Assembly (NCBI GenBank): GCA_050486225.1
Contig: JBJHCV010000006.1
Coordinates: 62,001-126,000 of the forward strand
Direction of reading: 5' to 3'
From: JBBDIX01 sp050486225
GTDB lineage: Bacteria > Actinomycetota > Nitriliruptoria > Nitriliruptorales > Nitriliruptoraceae
Length of the DNA: 64,000 nt
Shown piece after piece: positions 27,168-35,204 of this stretch. The position numbers were made by a program, and so were the translations under genes. The number at the start of each line of letters is the position of its first letter. Positions within the stretch are counted from its first letter, which is position 1. The notes below the pieces were generated by a model. That model searched no databases. It saw nothing but the letters and a program-made list of their open reading frames with translations, and was not told where the DNA came from.

Positions 27168-28042
27168 CACTCGGGGCCCAGGTCGCGGTGGTGGACCGAC
27201 ACAGGGAGCGAGGTCGACGTCCGCAGGTGCTCGGCCACCCGCTCGGCCAACGTCACGGATCGATGACGCCCCCCGGTGCACCCGATCGCGATGGTCAGGT
27301 ATCGCTTGCCCTCCTGGACGTACCCGGGAACCACCGTGTCGAGCAGCCGTTCGAGGGACTCGAGGAACTCCACGGCATGCGGCTGTTCGAGGACGTAGTC
27401 GGCGACCGGTGCGTCCCTCCCGGTGAGCGGCCGCAGTTCCTCCACCCAGTGCGGGTTGGGCAGGAAACGCACGTCGAACTGCAGGTCCGCGTCACGCGGG
27501 GTCCCGTGCTTGAACCCGAACGACACCACCTCGATGCGCAGCGCCGCGCTCGACGGGTCGTCCACCAGCCCGAGGATGCGGTCGCGCAGTTCGTGGACGT
27601 TCATGTCGGTCGTGTCGAGGATCAGGTCGGCCGACGAGCGCAGCTCGCCCAGCTGTGCACGTTCACGGCGGATGCCGTCGAGGACGGTCCCGCCATCGGC
27701 CGCCGGATGACGACGTCGCGTCTCCTCGAACCGACGATGGATGATCTGGTCGTCGGCCTCGAGGAACACCACGCGCAGGTCGACGTCGGAACGGCGAAGC
27801 TCGTCCAGCGCCCCCTCGAGTTCGGCGAAGAACTCGCGGCCCCGCACGTCGGCGACGACGGCCAGCTTCGACACCGACGAACCGGGTGCGAACGCCAGTT
27901 CAGTCACCCGCTGCAGGAGCGCCGGAGGCAGGTTGTCGACGACGAACCAGCCGAGGTCCTCCACGACGTTCGACACCGTCGATCGTCCGGCGCCGGACAT
28001 GCCACTGATCACCAGGATCCGTGGGCGGACGTCGTCGCTCAC
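27167..28042 (-). CDS. rapZ: RNase adapter / nucleotide-binding protein RapZ (YvcJ family)
   Basis: A P-loop nucleotide-binding protein. In enterobacteria it guides RNase E to a small RNA controlling glucosamine synthesis; in Gram-positives the role is less clear. The 291-residue protein has a slightly altered Walker A, ISGMSGAGRSTVSN (Arg in place of the usual Lys before Ser/Thr), VVDNLPP, DVRGREFF, and the C-terminal SFGFKHGTP, DVRFLPNPHW and GCTGGRHRSV motifs. GTG at 28042 overlaps the uvrC stop. The Arg substitution in the P-loop deserves a check against relatives before assuming ATPase activity. Confidence 0.94.
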   Translation of the reverse strand: MSDDVRPRILVISGMSGAGRSTVSNVVEDLGWFVVDNLPPALLQRVTELAFAPGSSVSKLAVVADVRGREFFAELEGALDELRRSDVDLRVVFLEADDQIIHRRFEETRRRHPAADGGTVLDGIRRERAQLGELRSSADLILDTTDMNVHELRDRILGLVDDPSSAALRIEVVSFGFKHGTPRDADLQFDVRFLPNPHWVEELRPLTGRDAPVADYVLEQPHAVEFLESLERLLDTVVPGYVQEGKRYLTIAIGCTGGRHRSVTLAERVAEHLRTSTSLPVSVHHRDLGPE

Positions 28043-29940
28043 GCGTTCCCCTCCCGGTCGGCACCGAGCACCCGGTGGACCTCCTCGGCGAGCGTACGGG
28101 AGATCCCGGGCGTCGCCGCCAGGTCCTCGACGGAGGCGCGACGGACCTGCGCGACGGAACCGAACCTGCGCAGCAGGGCCTGGCGGCGTGCCGGACCGAC
28201 GCCGTCGACCGCGTCGAGCGCGGAGGCACGCACGGACGCGCGGCGTGTGCGGCGCTGGTACTGGATCGCGAAGCGGTGCGCCTCGTCGCGAAGCTGCTGC
28301 ACCAGGTGCAGCGCGTCGCTGCCTCTCGGCAGCATGATCGACGTGGGGGCTCCCGGGACCCACAGTTCCTCGAGCCGCTTGGCGAGCGCTGCGAAGGACA
28401 GGTCGGCGACACCCGTGGTCGCCGCCGCGTCCAGCGCGGCGGACAGCTGCCCCGGTCCGCCGTCGACGATCACGAGGTCGGGCCGCAGGCCGAAGCCCGA
28501 TCCGCGCGACGTGCCCGATGCCTGACCGGACGACTCGACGAGACGACGCAGGCGCCGCCCGACCACCTCCCGCATCGCGGCGTAGTCGTCGTTCGCGTCG
28601 ACGCGCAGCCGGAAGTGCCGGTACTCGGAACGGCGAGGAAGCCCGTCCTCGAACACCACCATCGACCCGACCACCCCGGTGCCCCCGAGGTGCGAGATGT
28701 CGAAGCACTCGATGCGCAGCGGTCCCCCCTCGAGTCCCAGCGCCTCGCCCAGTTCGCGCAGCGCCCGGCTGCGCCGGTCGAGGTCGTTCGTGCGGCGCAG
28801 CCGCGCGCGTTCGTGCGCCTGCGTCGCGTTGTCCTGCACGGTCCGCAGCAACGCGGCGCGTGCCCCTCGGCGGGGCACCCGGAACCGCACGGCACCGCGA
28901 CGGGTTCCGTGCGTGGCGCGCTGCTCCGTCAGCAGTTCGGCGAGCACGTCCGCGTCGTCGGGCGGCTCCGGGACCAGCACCTCGCCGGGGATCTCCGCCT
29001 CGCGCCCGGCATACAGGCGAAGCAGCGCCGAGGTCAGCACCTGCGGAACCGTCAGGGGTTCGACCTTCTCCACGCTGAACCCGAGGCGACCAACCAGCCT
29101 GCCGTGCCGGACGAAGAACGCCTGGACCGACGCGTCGAGCTCCTCGTCGTGGACGGCGACGACGTCGAAGTCGTCGTCACCGTGCCCGACGACCTCCTGT
29201 CGGTCCAGCGCCCGACGCGCCGACTCGAGCTGGTCGCGGCGGCGGGCGGCTCGCTCGAAGTCGAGGGCGGCTGCCGCGTCTCGCATCTCCGACTCGAGGT
29301 TCCCGAGCACCTCGGTCGCGTCGCCGTCCAGGAAGCGGGCGAGCCCGTCGACCAGTTCCCGGTGCTCGGCCACCCCGACCTCGCCCGTGCACGGACCGGC
29401 ACACCGGCCGATGTGGTGGAGCAGGCACGGACGGCCCGTACGCGCGGCTCGGTCGAAGACTCCCTGCGAACAGGTCCGCACCGGGAAGATGGGCAGGAGC
29501 AGGTCGAGGGTCTCGCGGATCGCGTACGCATGTGCGTAGGGCCCGAAACGGCGGTCCTCGGGATGGACGCGGCCACGCTGCACCCGCGCCCGCGGGATCT
29601 CCTCGGAGGTCGACAGGACGAGGTACGGATAGGACTTGTCGTCCCGGTAGCGGACGTTGTAGCGGGGATGGTGCCGCTGGATGAGCGTGTACTCGAGGTG
29701 CAGCGCCGCCGACTCGGACTCGACGACGATCCACTCGACCTCGCGCGCCGCGGACAGCATGGCTCGTGTGCGGGGCGCCAGCGCGTCCTCGTGCTGGAAG
29801 TAGCTCGCCAACCGCGAACGCAGCGACCGGGCCTTGCCGACGTAGACGACGCGTCCCTCGGCGTCCCGGAACAGGTAGCAGCCGGGAGACTCGGGCACGG
29901 AGCCCGGATCCGGGCGGAGATCGGCGGCGGGATGCGGCAT
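28039..29940 (-). CDS. uvrC: Excinuclease ABC subunit C
   Basis: UvrC makes both incisions in nucleotide excision repair after UvrA/UvrB mark the lesion. The 633-residue protein has the N-terminal GIY-YIG nuclease (GCYLFRDAEGRVVYVGKA), a UVR motif for UvrB contact near residue 215, the RNase H-like nuclease (ECFDISHLGGTGVVGS and VIVDGGPGQLSAA) and two C-terminal helix-hairpin-helix motifs (GVGPARRQALLRRFG and ATPGISRTLAEEV). The ATG at 29940 lies 7 bases from a TACGCT -10 and has no Shine-Dalgarno, so the mRNA is probably leaderless. It heads the long train through rapZ, yvcK, whiA, gap and pgk. Confidence 0.96.
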   Translation of the reverse strand: MPHPAADLRPDPGSVPESPGCYLFRDAEGRVVYVGKARSLRSRLASYFQHEDALAPRTRAMLSAAREVEWIVVESESAALHLEYTLIQRHHPRYNVRYRDDKSYPYLVLSTSEEIPRARVQRGRVHPEDRRFGPYAHAYAIRETLDLLLPIFPVRTCSQGVFDRAARTGRPCLLHHIGRCAGPCTGEVGVAEHRELVDGLARFLDGDATEVLGNLESEMRDAAAALDFERAARRRDQLESARRALDRQEVVGHGDDDFDVVAVHDEELDASVQAFFVRHGRLVGRLGFSVEKVEPLTVPQVLTSALLRLYAGREAEIPGEVLVPEPPDDADVLAELLTEQRATHGTRRGAVRFRVPRRGARAALLRTVQDNATQAHERARLRRTNDLDRRSRALRELGEALGLEGGPLRIECFDISHLGGTGVVGSMVVFEDGLPRRSEYRHFRLRVDANDDYAAMREVVGRRLRRLVESSGQASGTSRGSGFGLRPDLVIVDGGPGQLSAALDAAATTGVADLSFAALAKRLEELWVPGAPTSIMLPRGSDALHLVQQLRDEAHRFAIQYQRRTRRASVRASALDAVDGVGPARRQALLRRFGSVAQVRRASVEDLAATPGISRTLAEEVHRVLGADREGNA

Positions 29941-29977
29941 CCGTCCGAGCGTACTGCGCCCTACGATCGACGGACGG
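29941..29977. promoter_or_regulatory. Divergent uvrC/mscS promoter region with inverted repeat
   Basis: On the minus strand TACGCT (29953-29948) lies 7 bases before the uvrC ATG. On the plus strand TACGAT (29962-29967) would start mscS RNA near 29974. The region is framed by CCGTCCG (29941-29947) and CGGACGG (29971-29977), a 7-base inverted repeat that could bind a regulator of both genes. No LexA box is present. Confidence 0.4.
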
Positions 29978-29990
29978 AGAGGGAGACCAC

Positions 29991-31130
29991 GTGGACTCGA
30001 CGATCGTCGCCCTGTGCGGGGAGGGGCCCGCCGCGAGCTGGCTGTGCGCGTGGACCTACCGCTCCACGGAGAGCGAGGTGCTGGCACGCCTCGCCCAGTT
30101 CGTGTCGAACGGCGCACGCATCGTCCTCGTGCTCGCGATCGCCTGGGTGGTCTCGCGTCTGCTCCGGCGCATGGTCACCCGGTTCGGTGGGCGCATGGAG
30201 CAGCGCATCGAGGACCGCCTGACCCGTGCCGAGCAACGCGGTGCCATCAGCGAGACCCAGCGCTACCGGACGCGGCGCCTGCAGCGGCTGCAGGCCATCG
30301 TCGGCGTCCTGCGCGGCCTCGTCGCGACCGTCGTGTGGCTCACCGCGTTCCTCGTCATCCTCAACGAACTCGGCGTGCGGCTGCAACCGGTGCTCGCCGG
30401 TGCGGGCCTCGTCGGGGTGCTCGTCGGCTTCGGTGCGCAGCAGCTCGTCCGTGACGTCATCGCCGGGATCGCGATGCTCATCGAGGACCAGTACGGGGTC
30501 GGGGACTGGATCGAGGTCGACGGCAAGTTCGGCCAGGTCGAACGGGTCGGTCTGCGCTCCACGGCGTTCCGGGACATCGACGGTGTGGTCCACCACGTGC
30601 TCAACGGCTACATCCAGCGGGTGGGCAACCTCTCCCAGCACTGGGCACGTGCGACGCTGGACGTCCCGGTGGCGCTCGACGCCGACATCCCGGCGACGAA
30701 GGCACTCATCCACCGGGTCGCGTCCGAGCTCGCTGACGATCCGGTGTGGGGTGCGGACATCATCGGACCTCCCGAGATCTGGGGGGTGCAGGAGTTCGGT
30801 CCCGACGGCATCCGCATCCGACTCGTGGTCCCCACCCGGCCCCTGCGCAACTGGGACATCACCCGCCAGCTGCGGGAGCGGATCAAGTTCGCGTTCGACC
30901 AGGCGCACATCCGGATGCCGAGCCGACTCGTGGAGATGGGCGGTCAGCGTGTCGGCTACGCGGTGCTGACGCGTGACGTCGACGACGAGCCGATCGGCCC
31001 CTCGTCGCACCACCACCAGCGACGGGTCGGACCGGACCGGCCCGACGAGCAGGAAACGGCACCCCCGGAGGAACGGGACGTGACCGCACAGCTGCGCATG
31101 GACCGCGGTCCGCAGGCCCGCCCGGACTGA
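29991..31130 (+). CDS. Mechanosensitive ion channel of the MscS family
   Basis: A 379-residue small-conductance mechanosensitive channel that vents solutes on osmotic downshock. Helices lie near residues 38-57, 100-122 and 125-150; the last is the pore helix with Gly/Ala spacing (PVLAGAGLVGVLVGFGAQQ). The beta domain follows, with IEDQYGVGDWIEVDGKFGQVE, LRSTAFRDIDG and RVGNLSQHWARATLDV typical of the family, then a C-terminal alpha/beta cap and a charged His/Arg-rich tail. The GTG at 29991 has GGGAG upstream. It is divergent from uvrC and converges on uvrA with only 6 bases between stops. Confidence 0.92.
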   Translation: MDSTIVALCGEGPAASWLCAWTYRSTESEVLARLAQFVSNGARIVLVLAIAWVVSRLLRRMVTRFGGRMEQRIEDRLTRAEQRGAISETQRYRTRRLQRLQAIVGVLRGLVATVVWLTAFLVILNELGVRLQPVLAGAGLVGVLVGFGAQQLVRDVIAGIAMLIEDQYGVGDWIEVDGKFGQVERVGLRSTAFRDIDGVVHHVLNGYIQRVGNLSQHWARATLDVPVALDADIPATKALIHRVASELADDPVWGADIIGPPEIWGVQEFGPDGIRIRLVVPTRPLRNWDITRQLRERIKFAFDQAHIRMPSRLVEMGGQRVGYAVLTRDVDDEPIGPSSHHHQRRVGPDRPDEQETAPPEERDVTAQLRMDRGPQARPD

Positions 31131-31136
31131 TCCTGG

Positions 31137-33998
31137 TCAGCCGGTGCCGAGCACGTCGGCCAGGAACTTCCCCGTCCAGCTGCCGGACACGTCGCGGACC
31201 TGCTCGGGCGTCCCCGTCGCCACGATGCGACCCCCGGAGGAGCCTCCCTCCGGCCCCAGGTCGATCAGGTGGTCGGCGGTCTTGACGACGTCGAGGTTGT
31301 GTTCGATCACGATGACGGTGTTGCCCCGGTCCACAAGCCGGTGGAGCACCTCGAGCAGGCGTCGGACGTCCTCGAAGTGCAGTCCGGTGGTGGGTTCGTC
31401 GAGGATGTAGACCGTCTGCCCCGTGGCGCGCTTGCGCAGTTCGCTCGCGAGCTTGACCCGCTGGGCCTCACCACCCGACAGGGTCGTCGCGGGCTGTCCG
31501 AGGCGGATGTAGCCCAGGCCCACGTCCGACAGGGTCTGCAGGTGCGCGGCGATCGTCGGCTGGTTCTCGAAGAACTCGAGCGCGGTGTCCACCGCCATGT
31601 CGAGCACCTCGGCGACGGTGCGGCCCCGGTAGTGGACCTCGAGGGTCTCACGGTTGTAGCGACGGCCTCGACACACCTCGCACGGCACGTAGACGTCCGG
31701 CAGGAAGTGCATCTCGATGCGAAGCGTCCCGTCGCCGCGGCACGCCTCGCACCGCCCGCCCTTGACGTTGAAGGAGAACCGGCCGGGCTGGTAGCCCCGC
31801 ACCTTCGCCTCCGGCGTGGACGCGAAGAGGCGGCGGATGTGGTCGAACATGCCGGTGTAGGTCGCGGGGTTCGACCGTGGGGTCCGGCCGATCGGTGACT
31901 GGTCGACCACCACGGCCTTGTCGACGTGGTCGAGTCCGGTCACCCGCGAGTGGCGGCCGGGAGCGTCCCGGGACCCGTAGACGTGCCGCATGAGCACGCG
32001 CGACAGGATGTCGTTGACCAGCGTCGACTTGCCCGAACCCGACACCCCCGTCACCGCGATGAACGTTCCCAGGGGGAACGACACGTCCACGTCGTCGAGG
32101 TTGTTGGCGGACGCGCCCACCACCTCGAGCGCCGGGCCCGTGCCCGCACGGCGCTGCTCCGGGACCGGGATCGAGCGTGCACCGGTGAGGTAGGCCGCCG
32201 TGAGTGACTCCTCGGCGAGTGTGCGCAGGTCCTCGAGCGAGCCCGAGTGCACGATGCGACCACCATGTTCACCCGCACCCGGGCCGATGTCCACGACGTG
32301 GTCGGCCGCCTCGATGGTGGCCTCGTCGTGTTCGACGACGATGAGCGTGTTGCCCAGGTCCCGCAGGCGCACCAGTGTCTCGATCAGGCGCGCGTTGTCC
32401 CGCTGGTGCAGGCCGATCGACGGTTCGTCGAGCACGTAGAGCACCCCGACGAGCCCGGCGCCGATCTGGGTGGCCAGGCGGATGCGTTGTGCCTCTCCCC
32501 CGGACAGGGTCGCGGCGGCCCGGTCGAGCGCGAGGTACTCGAGGCCCACGTCGAGCAGGAACCGCAGGCGAGCGCGCACCTCACGAACGACCCGGCCCGC
32601 GATGAGCTCCTCGCGTTCCGTCAGTTCGAGGTCCGACATGAACGCGTCCGCGTCGGCCACGCTCATCGCCGTGAGCGCCGAGATCCCGACCCCGTGCACG
32701 GTCACGGCGCGCACGACCGGCTTCAGCCGCTGCCCGTCGCACGCGGCGCACGGGACCTCGCGCATGTACTGCTCGATCTGCTGGCGCACGTTGTCCGAGT
32801 CGGTCTCCCCGTGGCGCCGACGGAGCGAGGCGACGACACCCTCGATGCGTGCCCGGTAGGACCGGCGCCGCCCGTACCGGTTCGTGTAGGACACCTGGAT
32901 GCGGTCGTCGAGCCCGTACAGCACGGCGTCCCGGATGGCGGGGTCGAGGTCGCGCCACGGCGTCGACACGTCGCCCCCGAGGTGCTGGACGGTCGCGCGC
33001 AGCAGCTGCTGATAGTAGCCCGACTGGGCACCGGTCCCCCACGGCAGCACGACACCGTCGTCGACCGACAGGTCGGGATCCCCGATGACGAGCTCCTCGT
33101 CGACCGTGAGGCGGGTCCCGAGCCCGGAGCACTCCTCACACGCGCCGTAGGGCGAGTTGAACGAGAAGTTGCGGGGGGCGAGCTGGTCGAAGCTCAGCCC
33201 GCACGACGTGCACGCGAGGTGTTCGGAGAACGTCAGCAGTTCCGGTTCGGCGTCGTCGGAGGCCAGCACTTCGACGCACGCGACCCCGTCGGCGAGCTGC
33301 AGGGCCGTCTCGATCGAGTCGGTGAGCCGCCGCTGCAGGTCGCCCTTCTGCACGAGCCGGTCGACGACGACCTCGATGTCGTGCTTCCGGGTCTTCGCAA
33401 GCGGAGGGACCTCGTCGACCGGGTGCACGTCACCGTCGACACGCACCCGCGCGTAGCCGTCGGTCGACAGCTGCTGGAACAGCGCCGCGTGTTCACCCTT
33501 GCGCCCTCGCACGACCGGCGCGAGCACCTGGAAGCGCGTGCCCAGCGGCAACCGGGCCACCTGGTCGACGATCTGCTCAGCGGTCTGTCGGGCGATCGTG
33601 CGGCCACACTCGGGGCAGTGCGGCTGACCGATCCGGGCGTACAGGAGTCGCAGGTAGTCGTAGATCTCGGTGATCGTGCCCACGGTGGACCGCGGATTGC
33701 GCGACGTGGACTTCTGGTCGATCGAGATCGCCGGCGACAGCCCGTCGATGAAGTCGACGTCCGGCTTGTCCATCTGCCCGAGGAACTGGCGCGCGTACGC
33801 CGACAGCGACTCGACGTAGCGACGCTGCCCCTCGGCGTAGATCGTGTCGAACGCGAGGCTCGACTTGCCCGAGCCCGACAGTCCGGTGAACACGATGAGC
33901 GCGTCGCGTGGGAGGTCGACGTCGACGTCGCGCAGGTTGTGTTCACGCGCCCCGCGAACCACGATGCGGTCGCGCTGGGAGACCTGGGACTGGGGCAC
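31137..33998 (-). CDS. uvrA: Excinuclease ABC subunit A
   Basis: UvrA is the damage-sensing ABC ATPase dimer that loads UvrB. The 953-residue protein has two ABC modules with Walker A GLSGSGKSSLAFDT and GVSGSGKSTLVND, signature motifs LSGGEAQRIRLATQ and LSGGEAQRVKLASE, and the zinc modules (CTSCGLSF with ACEECSGLGT, and CEACRGDGT with PCEVCRGRRYN). DEPSIGLH and DEPTTGLH carry the catalytic glutamates. The GTG at 33998 is preferred because GAGG lies 9 bases before it; another GTG at 34013 would add five residues. No SOS box was found upstream. Confidence 0.96.
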   Translation of the reverse strand: MPQSQVSQRDRIVVRGAREHNLRDVDVDLPRDALIVFTGLSGSGKSSLAFDTIYAEGQRRYVESLSAYARQFLGQMDKPDVDFIDGLSPAISIDQKSTSRNPRSTVGTITEIYDYLRLLYARIGQPHCPECGRTIARQTAEQIVDQVARLPLGTRFQVLAPVVRGRKGEHAALFQQLSTDGYARVRVDGDVHPVDEVPPLAKTRKHDIEVVVDRLVQKGDLQRRLTDSIETALQLADGVACVEVLASDDAEPELLTFSEHLACTSCGLSFDQLAPRNFSFNSPYGACEECSGLGTRLTVDEELVIGDPDLSVDDGVVLPWGTGAQSGYYQQLLRATVQHLGGDVSTPWRDLDPAIRDAVLYGLDDRIQVSYTNRYGRRRSYRARIEGVVASLRRRHGETDSDNVRQQIEQYMREVPCAACDGQRLKPVVRAVTVHGVGISALTAMSVADADAFMSDLELTEREELIAGRVVREVRARLRFLLDVGLEYLALDRAAATLSGGEAQRIRLATQIGAGLVGVLYVLDEPSIGLHQRDNARLIETLVRLRDLGNTLIVVEHDEATIEAADHVVDIGPGAGEHGGRIVHSGSLEDLRTLAEESLTAAYLTGARSIPVPEQRRAGTGPALEVVGASANNLDDVDVSFPLGTFIAVTGVSGSGKSTLVNDILSRVLMRHVYGSRDAPGRHSRVTGLDHVDKAVVVDQSPIGRTPRSNPATYTGMFDHIRRLFASTPEAKVRGYQPGRFSFNVKGGRCEACRGDGTLRIEMHFLPDVYVPCEVCRGRRYNRETLEVHYRGRTVAEVLDMAVDTALEFFENQPTIAAHLQTLSDVGLGYIRLGQPATTLSGGEAQRVKLASELRKRATGQTVYILDEPTTGLHFEDVRRLLEVLHRLVDRGNTVIVIEHNLDVVKTADHLIDLGPEGGSSGGRIVATGTPEQVRDVSGSWTGKFLADVLGTG

Positions 33999-34013
33999 GG
34001 ACGGACACCTCAC

Positions 34014-34078
34014 TGCGCATCGGCGGTGATCGTATCGACGCAGGGGTTCGCTACGGTCGAGGCGACGGGAGGTCGGCG
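34014..34078. promoter_or_regulatory. Divergent uvrA / MBL hydrolase promoter region
   Basis: Minus strand TACGAT (34034-34029) would start uvrA RNA near 34022. Plus strand TACGGT (34052-34057) would start the hydrolase mRNA near 34064, shortly before GGGAGG and the ATG at 34079. Clear -35 hexamers were not seen for either. Confidence 0.35.
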
Positions 34079-34732
34079 ATGTCGGACACCTACGGCGGTC
34101 ATGTCGAACCCGACGGTCCGTGGATCGAACGCACCGACGGTGGCCTGCACGTGCGCAAGCTGTCGGTCGAGGACTTCGACAACAACGTGTACGTCATCCG
34201 GTGCGTCGCGACCGGACGTGCCCTGCTGGTCGACGTCGCGGCACGACCCGACCGTCTGCTCGAGGCCGTCGAGGACGTGGACCTCGTCGCCGCGGTGCAG
34301 ACCCACGGCCACTGGGACCACGTCCGGGCGTGGCACGACCTGCACGACGCAGGGGTCGCCGTGTGGGGCCATCCGGGCGACGATGACCTGTTCCCCCTTC
34401 CGGTCGACCGGGAACTGGTCGACGGCGAGGTGCTGGACGTCGGGGACCTGGCCGTGGAGGTCCTGCACGTGCCCGGACACACGCCGGGGTCGCTGCTGTA
34501 CCTCGTCCACGGGGCACAGCGCCCGCACCTGTTCACCGGTGACACGCTGTTCCCGGGTGGACCCGGGAGGACCGAGACGCCCGACGACCACCGGCAGATC
34601 ATGGACGGGCTGGAGGCCCGGGTGTTCGACCGCCTGCCGGACCACACGTGGGTGTACCCGGGCCACGGGGACGACACGACACTCGGCGTCGAACGGCCGC
34701 ACCTGACCGAGTGGCGCGAACGGGGCTGGTGA
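34079..34732 (+). CDS. MBL-fold metallohydrolase (glyoxalase II-like)
   Basis: A 217-residue metallo-beta-lactamase-fold hydrolase. The dinuclear metal motif is THGHWDHV (His76, His78, Asp80, His81), with further ligands in HVPGHTPGSLLYL, FTGDTLFPGGPGRTE and VYPGHGDDTT. The order and spacing match the small glyoxalase II / YcbL type rather than RNases or lactamases. GGGAGG lies 6-7 bases before the ATG at 34079. It is divergent from uvrA. The substrate, probably a thioester, cannot be defined from sequence. Confidence 0.87.
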   Translation: MSDTYGGHVEPDGPWIERTDGGLHVRKLSVEDFDNNVYVIRCVATGRALLVDVAARPDRLLEAVEDVDLVAAVQTHGHWDHVRAWHDLHDAGVAVWGHPGDDDLFPLPVDRELVDGEVLDVGDLAVEVLHVPGHTPGSLLYLVHGAQRPHLFTGDTLFPGGPGRTETPDDHRQIMDGLEARVFDRLPDHTWVYPGHGDDTTLGVERPHLTEWRERGW

Positions 34733-34744
34733 CCTGCGCGTGGG

Positions 34745-35140
34745 CTAGAGGAACGGCGGCGCGCTCGCCACACCGATCGCGACGAACACGAGCAGCAGGG
34801 CGCTGACCAGACCGCGTGCCGCCGTGCGGTTCGCGTCGACGGCCATCTGGTGGTTCTTCGCCCGCCGCAGTGCCGCGTGACCGACACCCAGCGCGGCGAC
34901 CGCGATCAGCGGGTGCAGGTAGGCGATCTCCGGACGTGCGTCCCACGCCCCCGACATCCCGTAGATCACGATGCCGAGCAGCATCTGGACGTCGAGCGCG
35001 ACGAGCGCACCGACCGCCGGACCGGCCTGGAACTCCCGGGAGTCGCGGGCACGACTGAAGGCCATCACCGCGACGACGAGCACCAGGACGGACACGGCGT
35101 AGCCCAGCCAGGGATGGAGCTGCACGAGCACGTCGGTCAC
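34745..35140 (-). CDS. Four-helix membrane protein, unknown function
   Basis: A 131-residue protein with four predicted helices (about 10-28, 43-64, 77-95 and 107-130). Histidines occur at the start of helix one (LHPWLGY) and in helix three (YLHPLIAVAALGVGHAAL), with DVQMLLG in helix two. The pattern recalls heme-binding four-helix membrane proteins, but that is a guess. The GTG at 35140 has GAGG 8 bases upstream. It starts 64 bases after the uvrB stop in the same direction and converges on the MBL hydrolase gene with 12 bases between stops. Confidence 0.65.
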   Translation of the reverse strand: MTDVLVQLHPWLGYAVSVLVLVVAVMAFSRARDSREFQAGPAVGALVALDVQMLLGIVIYGMSGAWDARPEIAYLHPLIAVAALGVGHAALRRAKNHQMAVDANRTAARGLVSALLLVFVAIGVASAPPFL

Positions 35141-35204
35141 GGGTATGCCTCGTCCGGAAGGGTGCAGGGTCGGGATCTCGGCGGCCAAGCGTAGTCGTCC
35201 GGGG

